Of a DNA stretch of 64,000 nucleotides, positions 45,042 to 58,296 are shown piece after piece; positions within the stretch are counted from its first letter, which is position 1; the number at the start of each line of letters is the position of its first letter. The DNA is taken from positions 1-64,000 of the forward strand of contig NZ_JALPNF010000009.1 of NCBI RefSeq assembly GCF_023195535.1, given 5' to 3'. Below the pieces are notes generated by a model, which saw only the letters and a list, made by a program, of their open reading frames with translations, did not search any database and was not told the origin of the DNA. A program made the translations under genes and the position numbers. Origin of the DNA: Sphingomonas faeni (lineage in GTDB: Bacteria; Pseudomonadota; Alphaproteobacteria; Sphingomonadales; Sphingomonadaceae).

Positions 45042-45344
45042 TCAGTCGGCACCGACGATGCGTTCCCGCATCATCTGGCTCGCGCGGAACGTCAACACGC
45101 GGCGCGGTGCGATCGGCACTTCGATCCCGGTCTTGGGGTTGCGGCCGATGCGCTCACCCTTGTCGCGCAGCACGAACGTCCCGAACCCGGAAATCTTGAC
45201 GTTTTCACCCTGCGACAATGCGCCACACATTTCGGCGAGGATCTGCTCGACGATCTTGGAGGAATCCGAGCGCGACAGCCCGACTTCCTTGTGGAGAGAT
45301 TCAGCCAGATCGGCCCGTGTCAAAGTACCCGTCGTCATGTTCAT
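45042..45344 (-). CDS. ihfA: Integration host factor alpha subunit
   Basis: This 100-residue HU-family DNA-bending protein has [40 protein letters not shown] and [19 protein letters not shown]; the NPKTG beta-arm with its Pro intercalates into DNA. It forms a heterodimer with IhfB. I chose the ATG at 45344 for the GGGAG site upstream; 45338 is an in-frame alternative two codons on. It follows fabH in the same unit. Confidence 0.95.
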   Translation of the reverse strand: MNMTTGTLTRADLAESLHKEVGLSRSDSSKIVEQILAEMCGALSQGENVKISGFGTFVLRDKGERIGRNPKTGIEVPIAPRRVLTFRASQMMRERIVGAD

Positions 45345-45435
45345 CAAGCTCCCACACTCGGCGAACCTCCTACACAAGCGCGAAGGGGACCGGAAGAAGT
45401 TTTGTTCTACAAGCGAATCGAGATTTTCGCCAGAA

Positions 45436-46404
45436 TTAGAACCGGATAACCGCTGCACCCCAAGTGAAGCCGCCGCCCATCGCCTCGAGCACGACGATCT
45501 GGCCCTGCTGGATGCGCCCATCGCGGACCGCGACATCCAAAGCCAGCGGTACGGAGGCGGCCGACGTGTTCGCGTGCTGGTCGACGGTGACCACGACTTT
45601 GGCAGGGGCGAGCCCCAACTTCCGCGCGGTCGCATCGAGGATGCGGGCGTTCGCCTGATGCGGCACGACCCAGTCGACCTGATCCGCGTCGAGCCCGGCC
45701 ATCGCCAGCGACTCGGTCATCACCGAGGCTAGGTTGGTGACCGCATGGCGGAACACCTCGCGGCCCTTCATGCGGAGCTTGCCGACGGTGCCGGTCGTCG
45801 AGACGCCGCCGTCGACGTAGAGAAGCTCGTTGTGACGGCCGTCCGCGTGCAGCTTGGTCGTCAGGATGCCGCGACCGCCGTCGTCCGCGGTGTCCTGCGC
45901 TTCGAGCACGATCGCACCGGCGCCGTCGCCGAACAGCACGCAGGTCGTCCGGTCCTCCCAGTCGAGGATGCGGCTGAACGTCTCGGCGCCGATCACCAGC
46001 GCGCGCTTGGCGACGCCGCTGCGGATCATGCTGTCAACCACCTGCACCGCGTAGAGGAAGCCCGAGCAGACCGCGGCGACGTCGAACGCGACGCAGTCGT
46101 CGATCTCGAGCATCGCCTGCACCTTGGTGGCGCTCGACGGGAAGGTCTGGTCGGGGGTCGCGGTGGCGAGCACGATCAGGTCGATGCTCTGCGCCTCGAT
46201 CCCGGCCGCGGCCAAAGCCGCGCGGCAGGCGTCGGCGGCGAGCGTCGCGGTCGTCTCGCCTTCGCCGGCGATGTGGCGGAAGCGGATGCCGGTGCGCTCG
46301 ACGATCCACTCGTCGCTGGTGTCGACCTGTTCCGCGAGTTCCGCATTCGAGACGCGACGCGCGGGCAGGGCGGAGCCGGTACCGATGACGACCGAACGGA
46401 TCAT
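45436..46404 (-). CDS. fabH: Beta-ketoacyl-ACP synthase III
   Basis: This 322-residue thiolase-fold enzyme starts fatty acid synthesis by condensing acetyl-CoA with malonyl-ACP. The catalytic triad is visible: Cys in [14 protein letters not shown], His in [11 protein letters not shown] and Asn in [15 protein letters not shown]. The ATG overlaps the plsX stop (46401-46404), which fixes the start. The length is standard. Confidence 0.97.
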   Translation of the reverse strand: MIRSVVIGTGSALPARRVSNAELAEQVDTSDEWIVERTGIRFRHIAGEGETTATLAADACRAALAAAGIEAQSIDLIVLATATPDQTFPSSATKVQAMLEIDDCVAFDVAAVCSGFLYAVQVVDSMIRSGVAKRALVIGAETFSRILDWEDRTTCVLFGDGAGAIVLEAQDTADDGGRGILTTKLHADGRHNELLYVDGGVSTTGTVGKLRMKGREVFRHAVTNLASVMTESLAMAGLDADQVDWVVPHQANARILDATARKLGLAPAKVVVTVDQHANTSAASVPLALDVAVRDGRIQQGQIVVLEAMGGGFTWGAAVIRF

Positions 46405-47429
46405 GCCGCCTTCTCCACGCTGCCGAGATCGTCGGCGATGCGCCGGATCAGATCGTTGCGGACCATCTTGGCGGCATTGCCGATCGCGGTCGCGACGCCG
46501 CGATCGGTCGCGCCACCGTGACTCTTCACGACGATGCCGTTGAGGCCAAGGAATACCGCGCCGTTGTGATTGTTGGGATCGAGGTGATCGCGCAGCAATT
46601 CGGTCGCGGGGCGTGAGATCAGGAAGCCGAGTTTCGAGCGGACCGAACTGCGGAACGCGCGCTTGAGCAGGTCGGCGACGAATCGCGCGGTGCCCTCGGC
46701 GGTCTTCAGCGCGATGTTGCCCGAGAAGCCGTCGCACACGACCACGTCGACTTCGCCGCGCGACAGTCGGTCGCCCTCGATGAAGCCGTTGAACTGCATG
46801 TCGACCGCTGGGGTCGCCCGCAATTGCGCGGCTGCATCGCGGATCTCGTCCGTGCCCTTCATGTCTTCGCTGCCGATATTTAGCAGCGCCACACGAGGAT
46901 GCGGGATGTCGAGTGCGGTGCGCGCATAGGCGGCGCCCATGATTGCGAACTGGACAAGGTTTCGCGCATCGCACTCGGTGTTCGCGCCGAGGTCGAGCAT
47001 GACCATGTCGGTATCGCCCAGCGTCGGCAGACGCGCCGCGAGTGCCGGCCGGTCGATCCCGGGCAGCATCCGCAACGACAGCTTCGCCATCGCCATCAGC
47101 GCGCCGGTATTGCCCGACGACACTGCGGCGGCGGCGCGACCCTGTTTCACCAGGTCGATCGCGACGCCCATCGAGGTCTTCTTTGCGCGGCGAATCGCCT
47201 GGGTCGGCTTTTCGCTCGACCCAACGACTTCCGGCGCGTGGACGATCTCCGAATGCTGCGACAGGTTCGGATGAGCCTTGAGCCCCTCGCGAATCGCAGC
47301 TTCGTCGCCGACCAGCAGGAAGCGCATACCCTCGAATTGATGACGCGCGAGCGCAACACCGGCGAGCATCACTGCCAGCCCGTCATCGCCACCCATCGCG
47401 TCGACCGCGATCCAGCCGCTGTCGGGCAT
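46401..47429 (-). CDS. plsX: Phosphate acyltransferase PlsX
   Basis: This 342-residue enzyme converts acyl-ACP to acyl-phosphate for phospholipid synthesis. Features are the start [79 protein letters not shown] and the C-terminal [14 protein letters not shown]. It follows rpmF by 35 bases and overlaps fabH, the usual lipid gene order. Confidence 0.97.
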   Translation of the reverse strand: MPDSGWIAVDAMGGDDGLAVMLAGVALARHQFEGMRFLLVGDEAAIREGLKAHPNLSQHSEIVHAPEVVGSSEKPTQAIRRAKKTSMGVAIDLVKQGRAAAAVSSGNTGALMAMAKLSLRMLPGIDRPALAARLPTLGDTDMVMLDLGANTECDARNLVQFAIMGAAYARTALDIPHPRVALLNIGSEDMKGTDEIRDAAAQLRATPAVDMQFNGFIEGDRLSRGEVDVVVCDGFSGNIALKTAEGTARFVADLLKRAFRSSVRSKLGFLISRPATELLRDHLDPNNHNGAVFLGLNGIVVKSHGGATDRGVATAIGNAAKMVRNDLIRRIADDLGSVEKAA

Positions 47430-47464
47430 TGCCTATCCTTCGTTCAAGCTAGAGGCTTTGGACC

Positions 47465-47644
47465 TCAACCCTCGACCGAGAGGATTTCACGACCATTGTA
47501 ATGGCCGCACGAGCCGCAGAGGTTGTGCGGGCGCTTCAGTTCGCCGCAGTTCGGGCATTCCTGGAACGACGCGATCGTGAGCGAGTCGTGGCCACGGCGC
47601 ATGCCGCGCTTGGAGGGCGAGGTTTTTCTTTTGGGGACGGCCAT
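47465..47644 (-). CDS. rpmF: Ribosomal protein bL32
   Basis: This 59-residue protein begins [20 protein letters not shown] and has two CxxC pairs (CPNCGE and [12 protein letters not shown]) that would bind zinc, so it is the zinc-ribbon form. The match to alphaproteobacterial bL32 is close over the whole length. It leads the rpmF-plsX-fabH-ihfA-merR unit. Confidence 0.97.
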   Translation of the reverse strand: MAVPKRKTSPSKRGMRRGHDSLTIASFQECPNCGELKRPHNLCGSCGHYNGREILSVEG

Positions 47645-47869
47645 TTCGGCACCTTGTTCAATCTAAAGGTCGGGGCTCCGAGTACGCCCGGACACGGAAC
47701 TCGGCAACCGACATGAATGCCGGCCGCCTGAAGCAACCCATGCGGCCTGACGCTCGCGAAGCGTGGCGCTATAGCGATTTCGTCCCGCGTTGCAAGCTTT
47801 CGCCCCCGCGTTGCAACCATTGGGCGCGAGTGGCAGGACCCGGTCCGACACTGAACGAGGGGCAACGCC

Positions 47870-48313
47870 GTGATATTACCCGTGACACTGACGATCGCAG
47901 CGGCCGCGGCCGTCGTCAATCTGTGGCTCGCTTTCCGAATCGTGCCGATCCGGGTGAAGGACAAGGTGCTGCTGGGCGATAACGGCAATGCGCTGTTGCA
48001 GGGGCGGATGCGCGCGCATGCGAACTTCACCGAATATGCGCCGTTCATCCTGATCCTGCTGGGATTGATCGAACTCGCCGGCGGATCGACGATGTGGCTG
48101 TGGATCGCGGGCGTCGTGTTCGTGATCGCGCGCGTTGCGCATGCATTCGGGATGGACCGCGCGACATCGAGCGTGCCGCGCGCCGGCGGAATCCTCGGCA
48201 CGTGGGCGGTGCTTGCGCTGCTCGCAGGCTGGGCGCTGACGATCGCGTATCAGGCTAACAGCGTACCGGCCGCCAAGACCTTTCAGGTCGTGCCGTCGGG
48301 TGGCCGGGCATGA
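47870..48313 (+). CDS. MAPEG family membrane protein
   Basis: This 147-residue protein has four predicted spans. QGRMRAHANFTEYAPFILIL near residue 44 is the family core: Arg, His, Asn and Glu that bind glutathione in eukaryotic members. Bacterial members are glutathione-transferase-like proteins of unknown substrate. It starts at a GTG, and its stop overlaps the ATG of the M28 peptidase gene, so both are translated together. Confidence 0.86.
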   Translation: MILPVTLTIAAAAAVVNLWLAFRIVPIRVKDKVLLGDNGNALLQGRMRAHANFTEYAPFILILLGLIELAGGSTMWLWIAGVVFVIARVAHAFGMDRATSSVPRAGGILGTWAVLALLAGWALTIAYQANSVPAAKTFQVVPSGGRA

Positions 48314-49935
48314 GCGCGCTTCGCTTCCTTCCCGCCGTGGCCCTTTTGGCGGCATGCCCTGCCGTGGCGCAGGTCTCGCCCGAGCGATTGTCTGCTGATG
48401 TGAAGACGCTGGCCTCCGATGCGTTCGAGGGGCGGGCGCCAGGTACGCCGGGTGAGAGCAAGACGATCGCCTGGCTGATCGCGCAGTTCAAGGCGATGAA
48501 GGCACAGCCCGGCGGGCCGAACGGCAACTGGACGCAGCCCGTCCCGCTCGTCCACACCCGGATGGGTTCTGGCACTGTCCGCGCTGGCGATACCGCGCTG
48601 GTGCAGGGGCGTGACGTCTATCTCAGTACCGTCCGCGGCGTCGATCGCGTCGCCATCGCGGGCGCGCCGATGGTGTTCGTCGGCTACGGCGTCAGCGCGC
48701 CCGAGCGCGGCTGGGACGACTTCAAGGGGCTCGACCTGACGGGCAAGGTCGCGGTGTTCCTCGTCAACGATCCCGATTTCGAAGCGGTCGCGGGCGACGA
48801 TGCGAAGGGCAAGTTCGGCGACCGCCGGATGACCTATTACGGCCGCTGGACGTACAAATACGAGGAAGCCGCGCGACGTGGTGCGGTGGCGGCGCTGATC
48901 GTCCACGACACGCCGGGGGCGGGCTATGGCTGGAGCACGGTGACCGCCCCGGCCGGCGAGAATTACGACATTGTGCGAAAAGACCCCGAATCGCGGGTGA
49001 TGCTGCAAGGCTGGCTCGAGGGTGGCGCGGCGACTCGGTTGTTCGCAGCCTCAGGCCTTGATCTGGCAGCGATGCGCAAGGCTGCGCGGCGGAGCGATTT
49101 CCGCCCGGTCGCGCTGAAGCAGGCGTTCACCACCGACCTGCCGGTGAAGCATGACACCGCCGTAAGCCAGAACGTGCTGGCCAAGCTGCCGGGCACCAAG
49201 CACGCGGACGAAGTGGTTATGTTCGGCGCGCACTGGGACGCGTACGGCATCGGCGCGCCCGACGCGCAGGGACGGACGATCCGACCCGGCGCGAACGACG
49301 ACGGGCTCGGCGTGGCGGGTGTGCTCGAACTCGCACGCACCTTCGCCAAGGCGCCGCGGACCGACCGCAGCCTCGTCTTCGCGCTGTGGAGCGGCGAGGA
49401 GCGCGGGTTGCTAGGGTCGGAAACCTATGCGGTGAACCCGGTCTATCCGGCGGCGAAGACGGTCGCCAACCTGACGCTCGACATCCTCCAGACGGCTGGC
49501 CCTGCAAAGGACGTCATGCTCGTCGGGGCAGGGCAGAACAATCTCGAGGATATGCTGGGTGACGCTGCAAAGGCCCAAGGCCGCGTCGTAACCCCCGAAG
49601 CCCTTCCTGAACGCGGGCTGTTCTACCGCGCCGATCATTTCTCGGTCGCACGACGCGGCGTGCCGACGCTGCTGCTGATGGCGATCAGCGGCGCGCCCGA
49701 CCTGGTCAAGGGCGGCCGAACCGCGGGGCAGGCTTGGCTCGACGGCTATATGAAATGCTATCACCAGACCTGCGACGCCTGGGGCGCGGACTGGGACTTC
49801 CGCGGTGCGGCGCAGGAAGTCGGGCTGTTCCAGACGATCGGCACGAATCTGGCGAACAGCCGGGCGTGGCCCGAATGGCGCGACGGGTCGGAGTTCAAGT
49901 CGGTGCGGGCTGAGACGGCGGGCGAGCGGAAGTAG
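48310..49935 (+). CDS. M28 family metallopeptidase, secreted
   Basis: This 541-residue exopeptidase-like protein has a signal peptide (MSALRFLPAVALLAACPAVA). A protease-associated insert (PMVFVGYGVSAPERGWDDFK) comes before the catalytic domain. The zinc and catalytic residues are visible: His/Asp in FGAHWDAYG, Asp in RPGANDDGLGVAGVLELA, Glu pair in LWSGEERGLLGSE and His in GLFYRADHFSVA. It trims peptides in the periplasm or outside. The ATG overlaps the MAPEG stop. A 15-C tract starts three bases after its own stop. Confidence 0.9.
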   Translation: MSALRFLPAVALLAACPAVAQVSPERLSADVKTLASDAFEGRAPGTPGESKTIAWLIAQFKAMKAQPGGPNGNWTQPVPLVHTRMGSGTVRAGDTALVQGRDVYLSTVRGVDRVAIAGAPMVFVGYGVSAPERGWDDFKGLDLTGKVAVFLVNDPDFEAVAGDDAKGKFGDRRMTYYGRWTYKYEEAARRGAVAALIVHDTPGAGYGWSTVTAPAGENYDIVRKDPESRVMLQGWLEGGAATRLFAASGLDLAAMRKAARRSDFRPVALKQAFTTDLPVKHDTAVSQNVLAKLPGTKHADEVVMFGAHWDAYGIGAPDAQGRTIRPGANDDGLGVAGVLELARTFAKAPRTDRSLVFALWSGEERGLLGSETYAVNPVYPAAKTVANLTLDILQTAGPAKDVMLVGAGQNNLEDMLGDAAKAQGRVVTPEALPERGLFYRADHFSVARRGVPTLLLMAISGAPDLVKGGRTAGQAWLDGYMKCYHQTCDAWGADWDFRGAAQEVGLFQTIGTNLANSRAWPEWRDGSEFKSVRAETAGERK

Positions 49936-49938
49936 GCG

Positions 49939-49953
49939 CCCCCCCCCCCCCCC
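49939..49953. repeat. Homopolymer of 15 C
   Basis: A run of 15 cytosines lies three bases after the M28 stop and just before a family A repeat. Runs of this length are prone to slippage and sequencing error. It is outside any gene here. Confidence 0.8.
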
Positions 49954-49957
49954 GCAA

Positions 49958-50061
49958 CCACCCCGGCGAATGCCGGGGCCCAATTGGGGGACGAAGTTTG
50001 GCGTCGGCCGCGCTCCGTTACTGCAACCTTTCCAGTTGGGCCCCGGCCTTTGCCGGGGTGG
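49958..50061. repeat. Paired-palindrome repeat, family A
   Basis: ACCACCCCGGCGAATGCC at the left with the complementary right arm, and the core CGCTCCGTTACTGCAACC then TTTCCAG, close to the copy at 16531. Confidence 0.87.
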
Positions 50062-50094
50062 AGTAACGTCTCGGTCGCGCTTCTATCTTGTCTC

Positions 50095-50171
50095 GTTCTC
50101 CCGCGAAGGCGGGAGCCCAGGGTTACGGGCGCTATCGCTTGGTATCCTGGACCCCCGCCTTCGCGGGGGAA
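50095..50171. repeat. Paired-palindrome repeat, family G
   Basis: CTCCCGCGAAGGCGGGAG at the left and CCCCCGCCTTCGCGGGGG at the right, with GGGCGCTATCGC between. It is the only copy in this window. It lies between the family A copy and the MBL gene. Confidence 0.8.
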
Positions 50172-50193
50172 CGGATAGTGCCGCGAGCGGACG

Positions 50194-53945
<3,752 letters not shown>

Positions 53946-53953
53946 CAAACGAT

Positions 53954-54072
53954 CCTCCCCCGCCAGGGGGAGGTGGCGCGAAGCGACGGAGGGGGAGGGC
54001 ACGGAACAGCGGTCGTCGCTGACCTCCCCCTTCGTCTGGCAAGTGCCAGCCACCTCCCCCTTGCGGGGGAGG
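53954..54072. repeat. Paired-palindrome repeat, family F
   Basis: CCTCCCCCGCCAGGGGGAGG at the left, inner GCGCGAAGCGACGGAGG and TGGCAAGTGCCA, right arm CCTCCCCCTTGCGGGGGAGG. Nine bases after the aminotransferase stop. Confidence 0.9.
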
Positions 54073-54207
54073 ATCGCAAGGTTCGCGCAACATTCGAGAC
54101 ACGCGGCGACATCTCCCGGCAATCCTGCCGGGCGATCCCTGCTGCACGATGAACGCATCGGCCACGGCGCGTTAATCGAGAGTTTCTAAAAACGACATTG
54201 TGGTTGT

Positions 54208-54264
54208 CCGGCATCTCTACGACATGCCGGTACGTAGCTGACACCGGCCCACCCGGTCGGTGTC
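54208..54264 (+). promoter_or_regulatory. Two tandem hairpins in the leader of the 48-aa gene
   Basis: CCGGCAT/ATGCCGG at 54208-54230, then GACACCGGCC pairing with GGTCGGTGTC at 54240-54264. They lie 28 bases before the ATG and could act as attenuator, RNA stabiliser or a regulator's binding site. Confidence 0.4.
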
Positions 54265-54291
54265 GTCACTTGGTTTCATTGGGATCGCATC

Positions 54292-54438
54292 ATGCGCAGC
54301 ATCGTAAAGTCGAGTTTCTTCTGGCAGTTCAGCGGCGGTTTCGTCCTCGGCGCCATCGGCTTGCTCGCGCTCCAGCCCGCAGAGGCGCGCCAGACCTTCG
54401 CCAGCCATTTCGAACACAGCGCGTCCACGAGCCGCTAA
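54292..54438 (+). CDS. Small single-span membrane protein, 48 aa
   Basis: The frame reads MRSIVKSSFFWQFSGGFVLG, with one span to LLALQPAEARQ, then a polar tail (ASHFEHSASTSR). The N-terminus is basic, so the tail is probably periplasmic or, if cleaved after AEA, released. GGGAT precedes the ATG. I do not recognise a family. It is 49 bases upstream of msrA and could share its transcript. Confidence 0.55.
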   Translation: MRSIVKSSFFWQFSGGFVLGAIGLLALQPAEARQTFASHFEHSASTSR

Positions 54439-54487
54439 TCTTGCGCGCGTCTTGGCGAACGATCGCGGCAACACCATGTATCTACAC

Positions 54488-55147
54488 ATGAAAAAGCCGC
54501 TCCTCGCCACGCTCGCCGCCGTCGGTATCGCCGGAGCATTCATGTCCACCGGCACCGCGCAGGGCGCCCGCGCCGTCGTCATCCCCGCCGTCAAGACCGA
54601 CCTGCCCGCGACGCCCGGCATCCAGACCGCGGTACTCGCCGGCGGCTGTTTCTGGACGATGGAGGCGGTGTTCGAGCATGTGAAGGGCGTGAAGGCTGTG
54701 ACGACCGGCTATGCCGGCGGCACCAAGACGACCGCAACCTACGACCAAGTGGCGGCCGAGACGACTCGTCATGCCGAGGCGATCAAGATTGCCTATGACC
54801 CGCGGATCGTCAGCTACGGCACGCTGCTCCGCGTCTATTTCTCGATCGCGCATGACCCGACGACCTTGAACCGTCAGGGCCCGGACAGCGGTACCAGTTA
54901 TCGTTCAGCGATCTTCCCGCAGTCGCCAGCGCAGGCGCAGGTGGCGCGGTCGTACATCGCGCAGCTCGGCGCGACGCGCGCGTTCTCCGGACCGATCGTG
55001 ACGAAGCTGGAGACGGGGACGTTCTATCCGGCCGAAGCGTATCATCAGAATTTCTACGACCGGAACCCGACGCATCCGTACATCGTGATGTGGGACAAGC
55101 CCAAGGTGGCTGCGTTCCGCGCGGCGTTCCCGACGATCTCGAACTGA
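54488..55147 (+). CDS. msrA: Peptide-methionine (S)-S-oxide reductase, exported
   Basis: This 219-residue enzyme repairs oxidised methionine. The catalytic Cys is in VLAGGCFWTMEAVFEHVKG, and the family blocks TGYAGGTKTTATYDQV, RHAEAIKIAYDP, YRSAIFPQSPAQ and AEAYHQNFYDRNP are all present. An N-terminal signal peptide (MKKPLLATLAAVGIAGAFMS) places it in the periplasm, unlike the cytosolic form. An earlier ATG at 54476 is possible. Confidence 0.93.
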   Translation: MKKPLLATLAAVGIAGAFMSTGTAQGARAVVIPAVKTDLPATPGIQTAVLAGGCFWTMEAVFEHVKGVKAVTTGYAGGTKTTATYDQVAAETTRHAEAIKIAYDPRIVSYGTLLRVYFSIAHDPTTLNRQGPDSGTSYRSAIFPQSPAQAQVARSYIAQLGATRAFSGPIVTKLETGTFYPAEAYHQNFYDRNPTHPYIVMWDKPKVAAFRAAFPTISN

Positions 55148-55200
55148 GGCGATAGGCTTAAGCTGAAGCGAAAGGCTTAAGAAGACGCCCACCCCAAGCC

Positions 55201-55284
55201 CGTCATTCCAGCGAAAGCTGGAATATCCCGGTTTGGCGGATGTCCCGAGCCACGAGGGAGACCCCAGCTTCCGCTGGGGTGACG
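55201..55284. repeat. Paired-palindrome repeat, family D
   Basis: CATTCCAGCGAAAGCTGGAA at the left, ACCCCAGCTTCCGCTGGGG then TGACG at the right. The left arm has changed at paired positions (CCCC to TTCC, GGGG to GGAA), which keeps its own stem. Confidence 0.88.
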
Positions 55285-55340
55285 GTAGGGTTAGTGAGGC
55301 GCGAACAAGGACCGAAGAGCTCTAAGCCGCTACTGGGACT

Positions 55341-56003
55341 CTAAGCCGCCACCGGGAACCGCAGCATCCGGTCCGCCACCGGCACCATCGCCTCTGCGCC
55401 AACGCCCACCGCGCGAACGATCTCCGGATGGTCGACATCCAGCCCGCCGGTCAGCGACCCGAACGCTGGCAATATCAGCTTCGTCGCCGTCGCTACGAAA
55501 CACCGCCGCGCGACCGATTTCCCCCGCACCCGCAATCGCAGCTTCGGATGGAAATGCCCCGACAATTCCGGCCGCGTCTCCGTCCGGTCCGCCTCGTGCC
55601 GCAGCACCAGCCCATCGACGACCACCTCGTCCACGACATCTCCGCCACACCGATCGAGGATCGCCGGATCGTGATTGCCCGTGATCCACGTCCAGCGCGT
55701 GGTATCGGTCATCGCCCGCAGCATGTCCTGCGCCCGCTGCGGCAACCGAGCACACCCGTCGCTGTCGTGGAAGCTATCGCCCAGGCACCAGACTTCGCGC
55801 GCACCCGTCGCCGTGACCAGCGCGGTGAGATCGGCCAAGGTCGCGATCGAATCATAAGGCGGCAACATCTGCCCCCGACCCGCGAACCAGCTCGCCTTCT
55901 CGAAATGCAGGTCGGCGACCAGCAGCGCGCGCCGCTCCGGCCAGAACAGTGCGCCTTGTGGCAACGCCAGAAGCGCATGTCCGCCGAACGAAAAGGGAAC
56001 CAT
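55341..56003 (-). CDS. pdeM: Ligase-associated DNA-damage-response metallophosphatase PdeM
   Basis: This 220-residue calcineurin-like phosphoesterase has all metal motifs: VADLHFEKASWF, GDSFHDSDG, TGNHDPAI, LRHEA and GHFHPKLRLRV. The HFEKASWFAGRG signature is specific for the PdeM family, which accompanies the Lhr-type helicase, an exonuclease and an ATP-dependent ligase in a damage-response set. Here its usual partner gene (Lhr helicase) is 5 kb away, split off by kup, an M20 peptidase and a protease. It is divergent from kup. Confidence 0.9.
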   Translation of the reverse strand: MVPFSFGGHALLALPQGALFWPERRALLVADLHFEKASWFAGRGQMLPPYDSIATLADLTALVTATGAREVWCLGDSFHDSDGCARLPQRAQDMLRAMTDTTRWTWITGNHDPAILDRCGGDVVDEVVVDGLVLRHEADRTETRPELSGHFHPKLRLRVRGKSVARRCFVATATKLILPAFGSLTGGLDVDHPEIVRAVGVGAEAMVPVADRMLRFPVAA

Positions 56004-56127
56004 TCGCTCGCCATGCCGCCCCCGCCGCGGCGAATCAAGCGGACATCCGCCGCGACGAGCAGGACTTGCGCATGTCCGCAATCGGCGTAAAGCGCGCCGT
56101 CCCTTCATGAGGAGCGCTTTTCGCGCC

Positions 56128-58134
56128 ATGTCGTCCGAAGCCGGAACACCGCAAACTGCCGCAGTCCATCAACCGCCCGCCGGCGGCGTGGCGGCGCAGG
56201 TCTGCGCGCCCGCCGATATGTCCGCAGCGCATCTGCATCCGCACCCGGCGCTGGCTGCGCTGACCGTCGGCGCGATCGGCGTGGTGTTCGGTGATATCGG
56301 CACCAGTCCGCTCTATGCCTTTCGTGAGGCCTTGGGCCAGTCGTCCGCCGGCGGCATCGATCCGAGCGAGATCCTCGGTGTGCTCAGTCTCGCGCTCTGG
56401 TCGCTGTTCCTCGTCGTCACGGTCAAATACGTCATCTTCCTGATGCGCGCCGACAACCAGGGCGAGGGCGGCGTGCTGGCGCTGGCTGCGCTCGCCCGTC
56501 GCGCGCTCGGCATGCGCTCGAAGATCGCGATCGTGCTCGGCGCGGCGGGCGCGTCTTTGTTCTACGGCGACGCAATCATCACGCCCGCGCTGTCGGTGCT
56601 CTCCGCGATGGAAGGCCTCAGGACGATCCCGAGCGCGGCGCATATCTTCAACGAGGGCGTCGTCCGCGCGCTGACGATCGGAATCCTGATCGCGCTGTTC
56701 ATGATCCAGGCGCGCGGGACGGCGCAGGTGTCGAAGCTGTTCGGCCCGGTCTGCATCGTCTGGTTCGTCGCGATCGGGGCGCTGGGCATCTGGCACATCG
56801 CCGACGAGCCCTCGATCGTCCGCGTGTTCCTGCCGACCTACGGTATCTCGTTCCTCGCGAGCCACGGCGTCACCGGGCTGTTCGTGCTCGGCGCGGTGTT
56901 CCTCACCGTCACCGGGGCCGAGGCGCTGACCGCGGACATGGGCCATTTCGGCAAGCTGCCGATCCGCATCGGCTGGTTCTTCCTCGTCTTCCCGGCGCTC
57001 GCGCTCAACTATCTCGGGCAGGGCGCGTTCGCGCTCGCCAAGCTCGAGGACGCAGCAAGGCAGGGCATCCCCTTCGTCAATCAGGACTGGTTCTTCCTGA
57101 TGGCGCCCGAATCGCTGCGCCCCGCGCTGATCATCCTCGCGGGCTTCGCGACGGTGATCGCCAGCCAGGCGGTCATCACCGGCGCGTTCTCGCTCACGCA
57201 GCAGGCTATCCAGCTCGGGCTGCTCCCGCGGCTGCGCATCCGCCAGACCTCCGCGGTGTTCGCCGGCCAGATCTATCTCCCCGCAATCAACTGGCTGTTG
57301 CTGATCGGCGTGCTGGTGCTGGTGATCCAGTTCAAGACCTCGTCGGCGATGGCCGCCGCGTACGGCATCGCGGTGACCGGGACGATGGTCGTCACCACCT
57401 TGCTCGCGTATATCGTCGTCCGTCATCGCTGGAACTGGTCGCGGCCGCTCGCGCTCGCGGCGATCCTGCCGTTCCTGACGCTCGACCTGATCTTCTTCGG
57501 CGCGAACATCCTCCGCGTGATCGAGGGGGGCTGGGTGCCGCTCGTCATCGCCGCGTCGATCGGGCTGATCATCTTTACCTGGGTGCGCGGCAAGAAGATC
57601 GTCAGCGCGTTCGAGAAGCGTCAGAGCATCCCGCTCAGCGACCTCGCCGCCGCGCTGGAGAAGCGCCCGCCCGAGCGCGTGTCGGGGACCGCGGTGTTCC
57701 TGACCGCGAACCCGCATGCGACGCCGGGCGCGCTGCTGCACAACCTCAAGCACAACAAGGTGCTCCACGAGCGCAACCTGATCGTCAGCATCCGCACCGC
57801 CGACCGCCCGTTCGTCGACGAGTCCGCGCGCGCGAAGGTCGAGCGGGTCGACAACAATTTCTCGATCGTCGTGCTCACCTATGGCTTCATGGAATCGCCC
57901 GACGTGCCGCGCGATCTGGGGGTCGGCAATAAGACCGAGCAGCTCGGGCTCGATCCGATGCGCACCTCGTTCTTCATCGGCCGCAACACGCTGAAGCCCG
58001 ATGCGGAGAAGGGCATGCCGCCCTGGCAGGACCGGATCTTCCTGTTCCTGCAACGCAACGCCAGCGACCCGACCGACTTCCTGAAGATCCCGCCGGGCAA
58101 GGTGCTAGAGTTGGGCGAGCAGGTCACCGTCTAA
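56128..58134 (+). CDS. kup: Potassium uptake protein Kup
   Basis: This protein of about 668 residues is a low-affinity potassium:proton symporter with 12 spans followed by a cytosolic C-terminal domain. Signatures are IGVVFGDIGTSPLYAFREAL near the N-terminus, MRADNQGEGGVLALAALARR, FYGDAIITPALSVLSAMEG, ALNYLGQGAFAL and, in the tail, GTAVFLTANPHATPGALLHN. Two starts are open, 56107 and 56128; a GAGGAG upstream of the latter is somewhat far. It is a single gene, divergent from pdeM. Confidence 0.95.
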   Translation: MSSEAGTPQTAAVHQPPAGGVAAQVCAPADMSAAHLHPHPALAALTVGAIGVVFGDIGTSPLYAFREALGQSSAGGIDPSEILGVLSLALWSLFLVVTVKYVIFLMRADNQGEGGVLALAALARRALGMRSKIAIVLGAAGASLFYGDAIITPALSVLSAMEGLRTIPSAAHIFNEGVVRALTIGILIALFMIQARGTAQVSKLFGPVCIVWFVAIGALGIWHIADEPSIVRVFLPTYGISFLASHGVTGLFVLGAVFLTVTGAEALTADMGHFGKLPIRIGWFFLVFPALALNYLGQGAFALAKLEDAARQGIPFVNQDWFFLMAPESLRPALIILAGFATVIASQAVITGAFSLTQQAIQLGLLPRLRIRQTSAVFAGQIYLPAINWLLLIGVLVLVIQFKTSSAMAAAYGIAVTGTMVVTTLLAYIVVRHRWNWSRPLALAAILPFLTLDLIFFGANILRVIEGGWVPLVIAASIGLIIFTWVRGKKIVSAFEKRQSIPLSDLAAALEKRPPERVSGTAVFLTANPHATPGALLHNLKHNKVLHERNLIVSIRTADRPFVDESARAKVERVDNNFSIVVLTYGFMESPDVPRDLGVGNKTEQLGLDPMRTSFFIGRNTLKPDAEKGMPPWQDRIFLFLQRNASDPTDFLKIPPGKVLELGEQVTV

Positions 58135-58137
58135 ACT

Positions 58138-58288
58138 CCCTTGCCCCTTCGGGGAGAGGGAAGGGGCCCGCACGGCGAAGCCGGGTGGGAAGGGAGAGGG
58201 GAGTGAGGCTCGGGACCTCGTCCCAACTACCCCTCTCCCTTCCGTCGCCTGCGGCTCCTCCCTCCCTCTCCCCGGAGGGGAGAGGGAC
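58138..58288. repeat. Paired-palindrome repeat, family H (long)
   Basis: CCCCTTCGGGGAGAGGGAAG at the left and CCCTCTCCCCGGAGGGGAG at the right enclose CACGGCGAAGCCGGG and CCGTCGCCTGCGGC inner pieces. At 151 bases it is the longest here. It lies between convergent kup and M20 genes. Confidence 0.83.
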
Positions 58289-58296
58289 ATGAGACA

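Larger units (their letters stand above)
53946..54291. other. Intergenic stretch: one repeat and two tandem hairpins
   Basis: These 346 bases hold a family F repeat at 53954-54072, then AT-richer sequence with two hairpins at 54208-54264 before a 48-residue gene. I see no other gene. TTTCTAAAAACGACATTG just upstream of the hairpins may belong to a promoter. Confidence 0.55.

Noticed and set aside
56035..58053. Long minus-strand frame opposite kup
   Set aside because: Antisense shadow: strongly charged and without domains, while kup motifs on the forward strand are complete.
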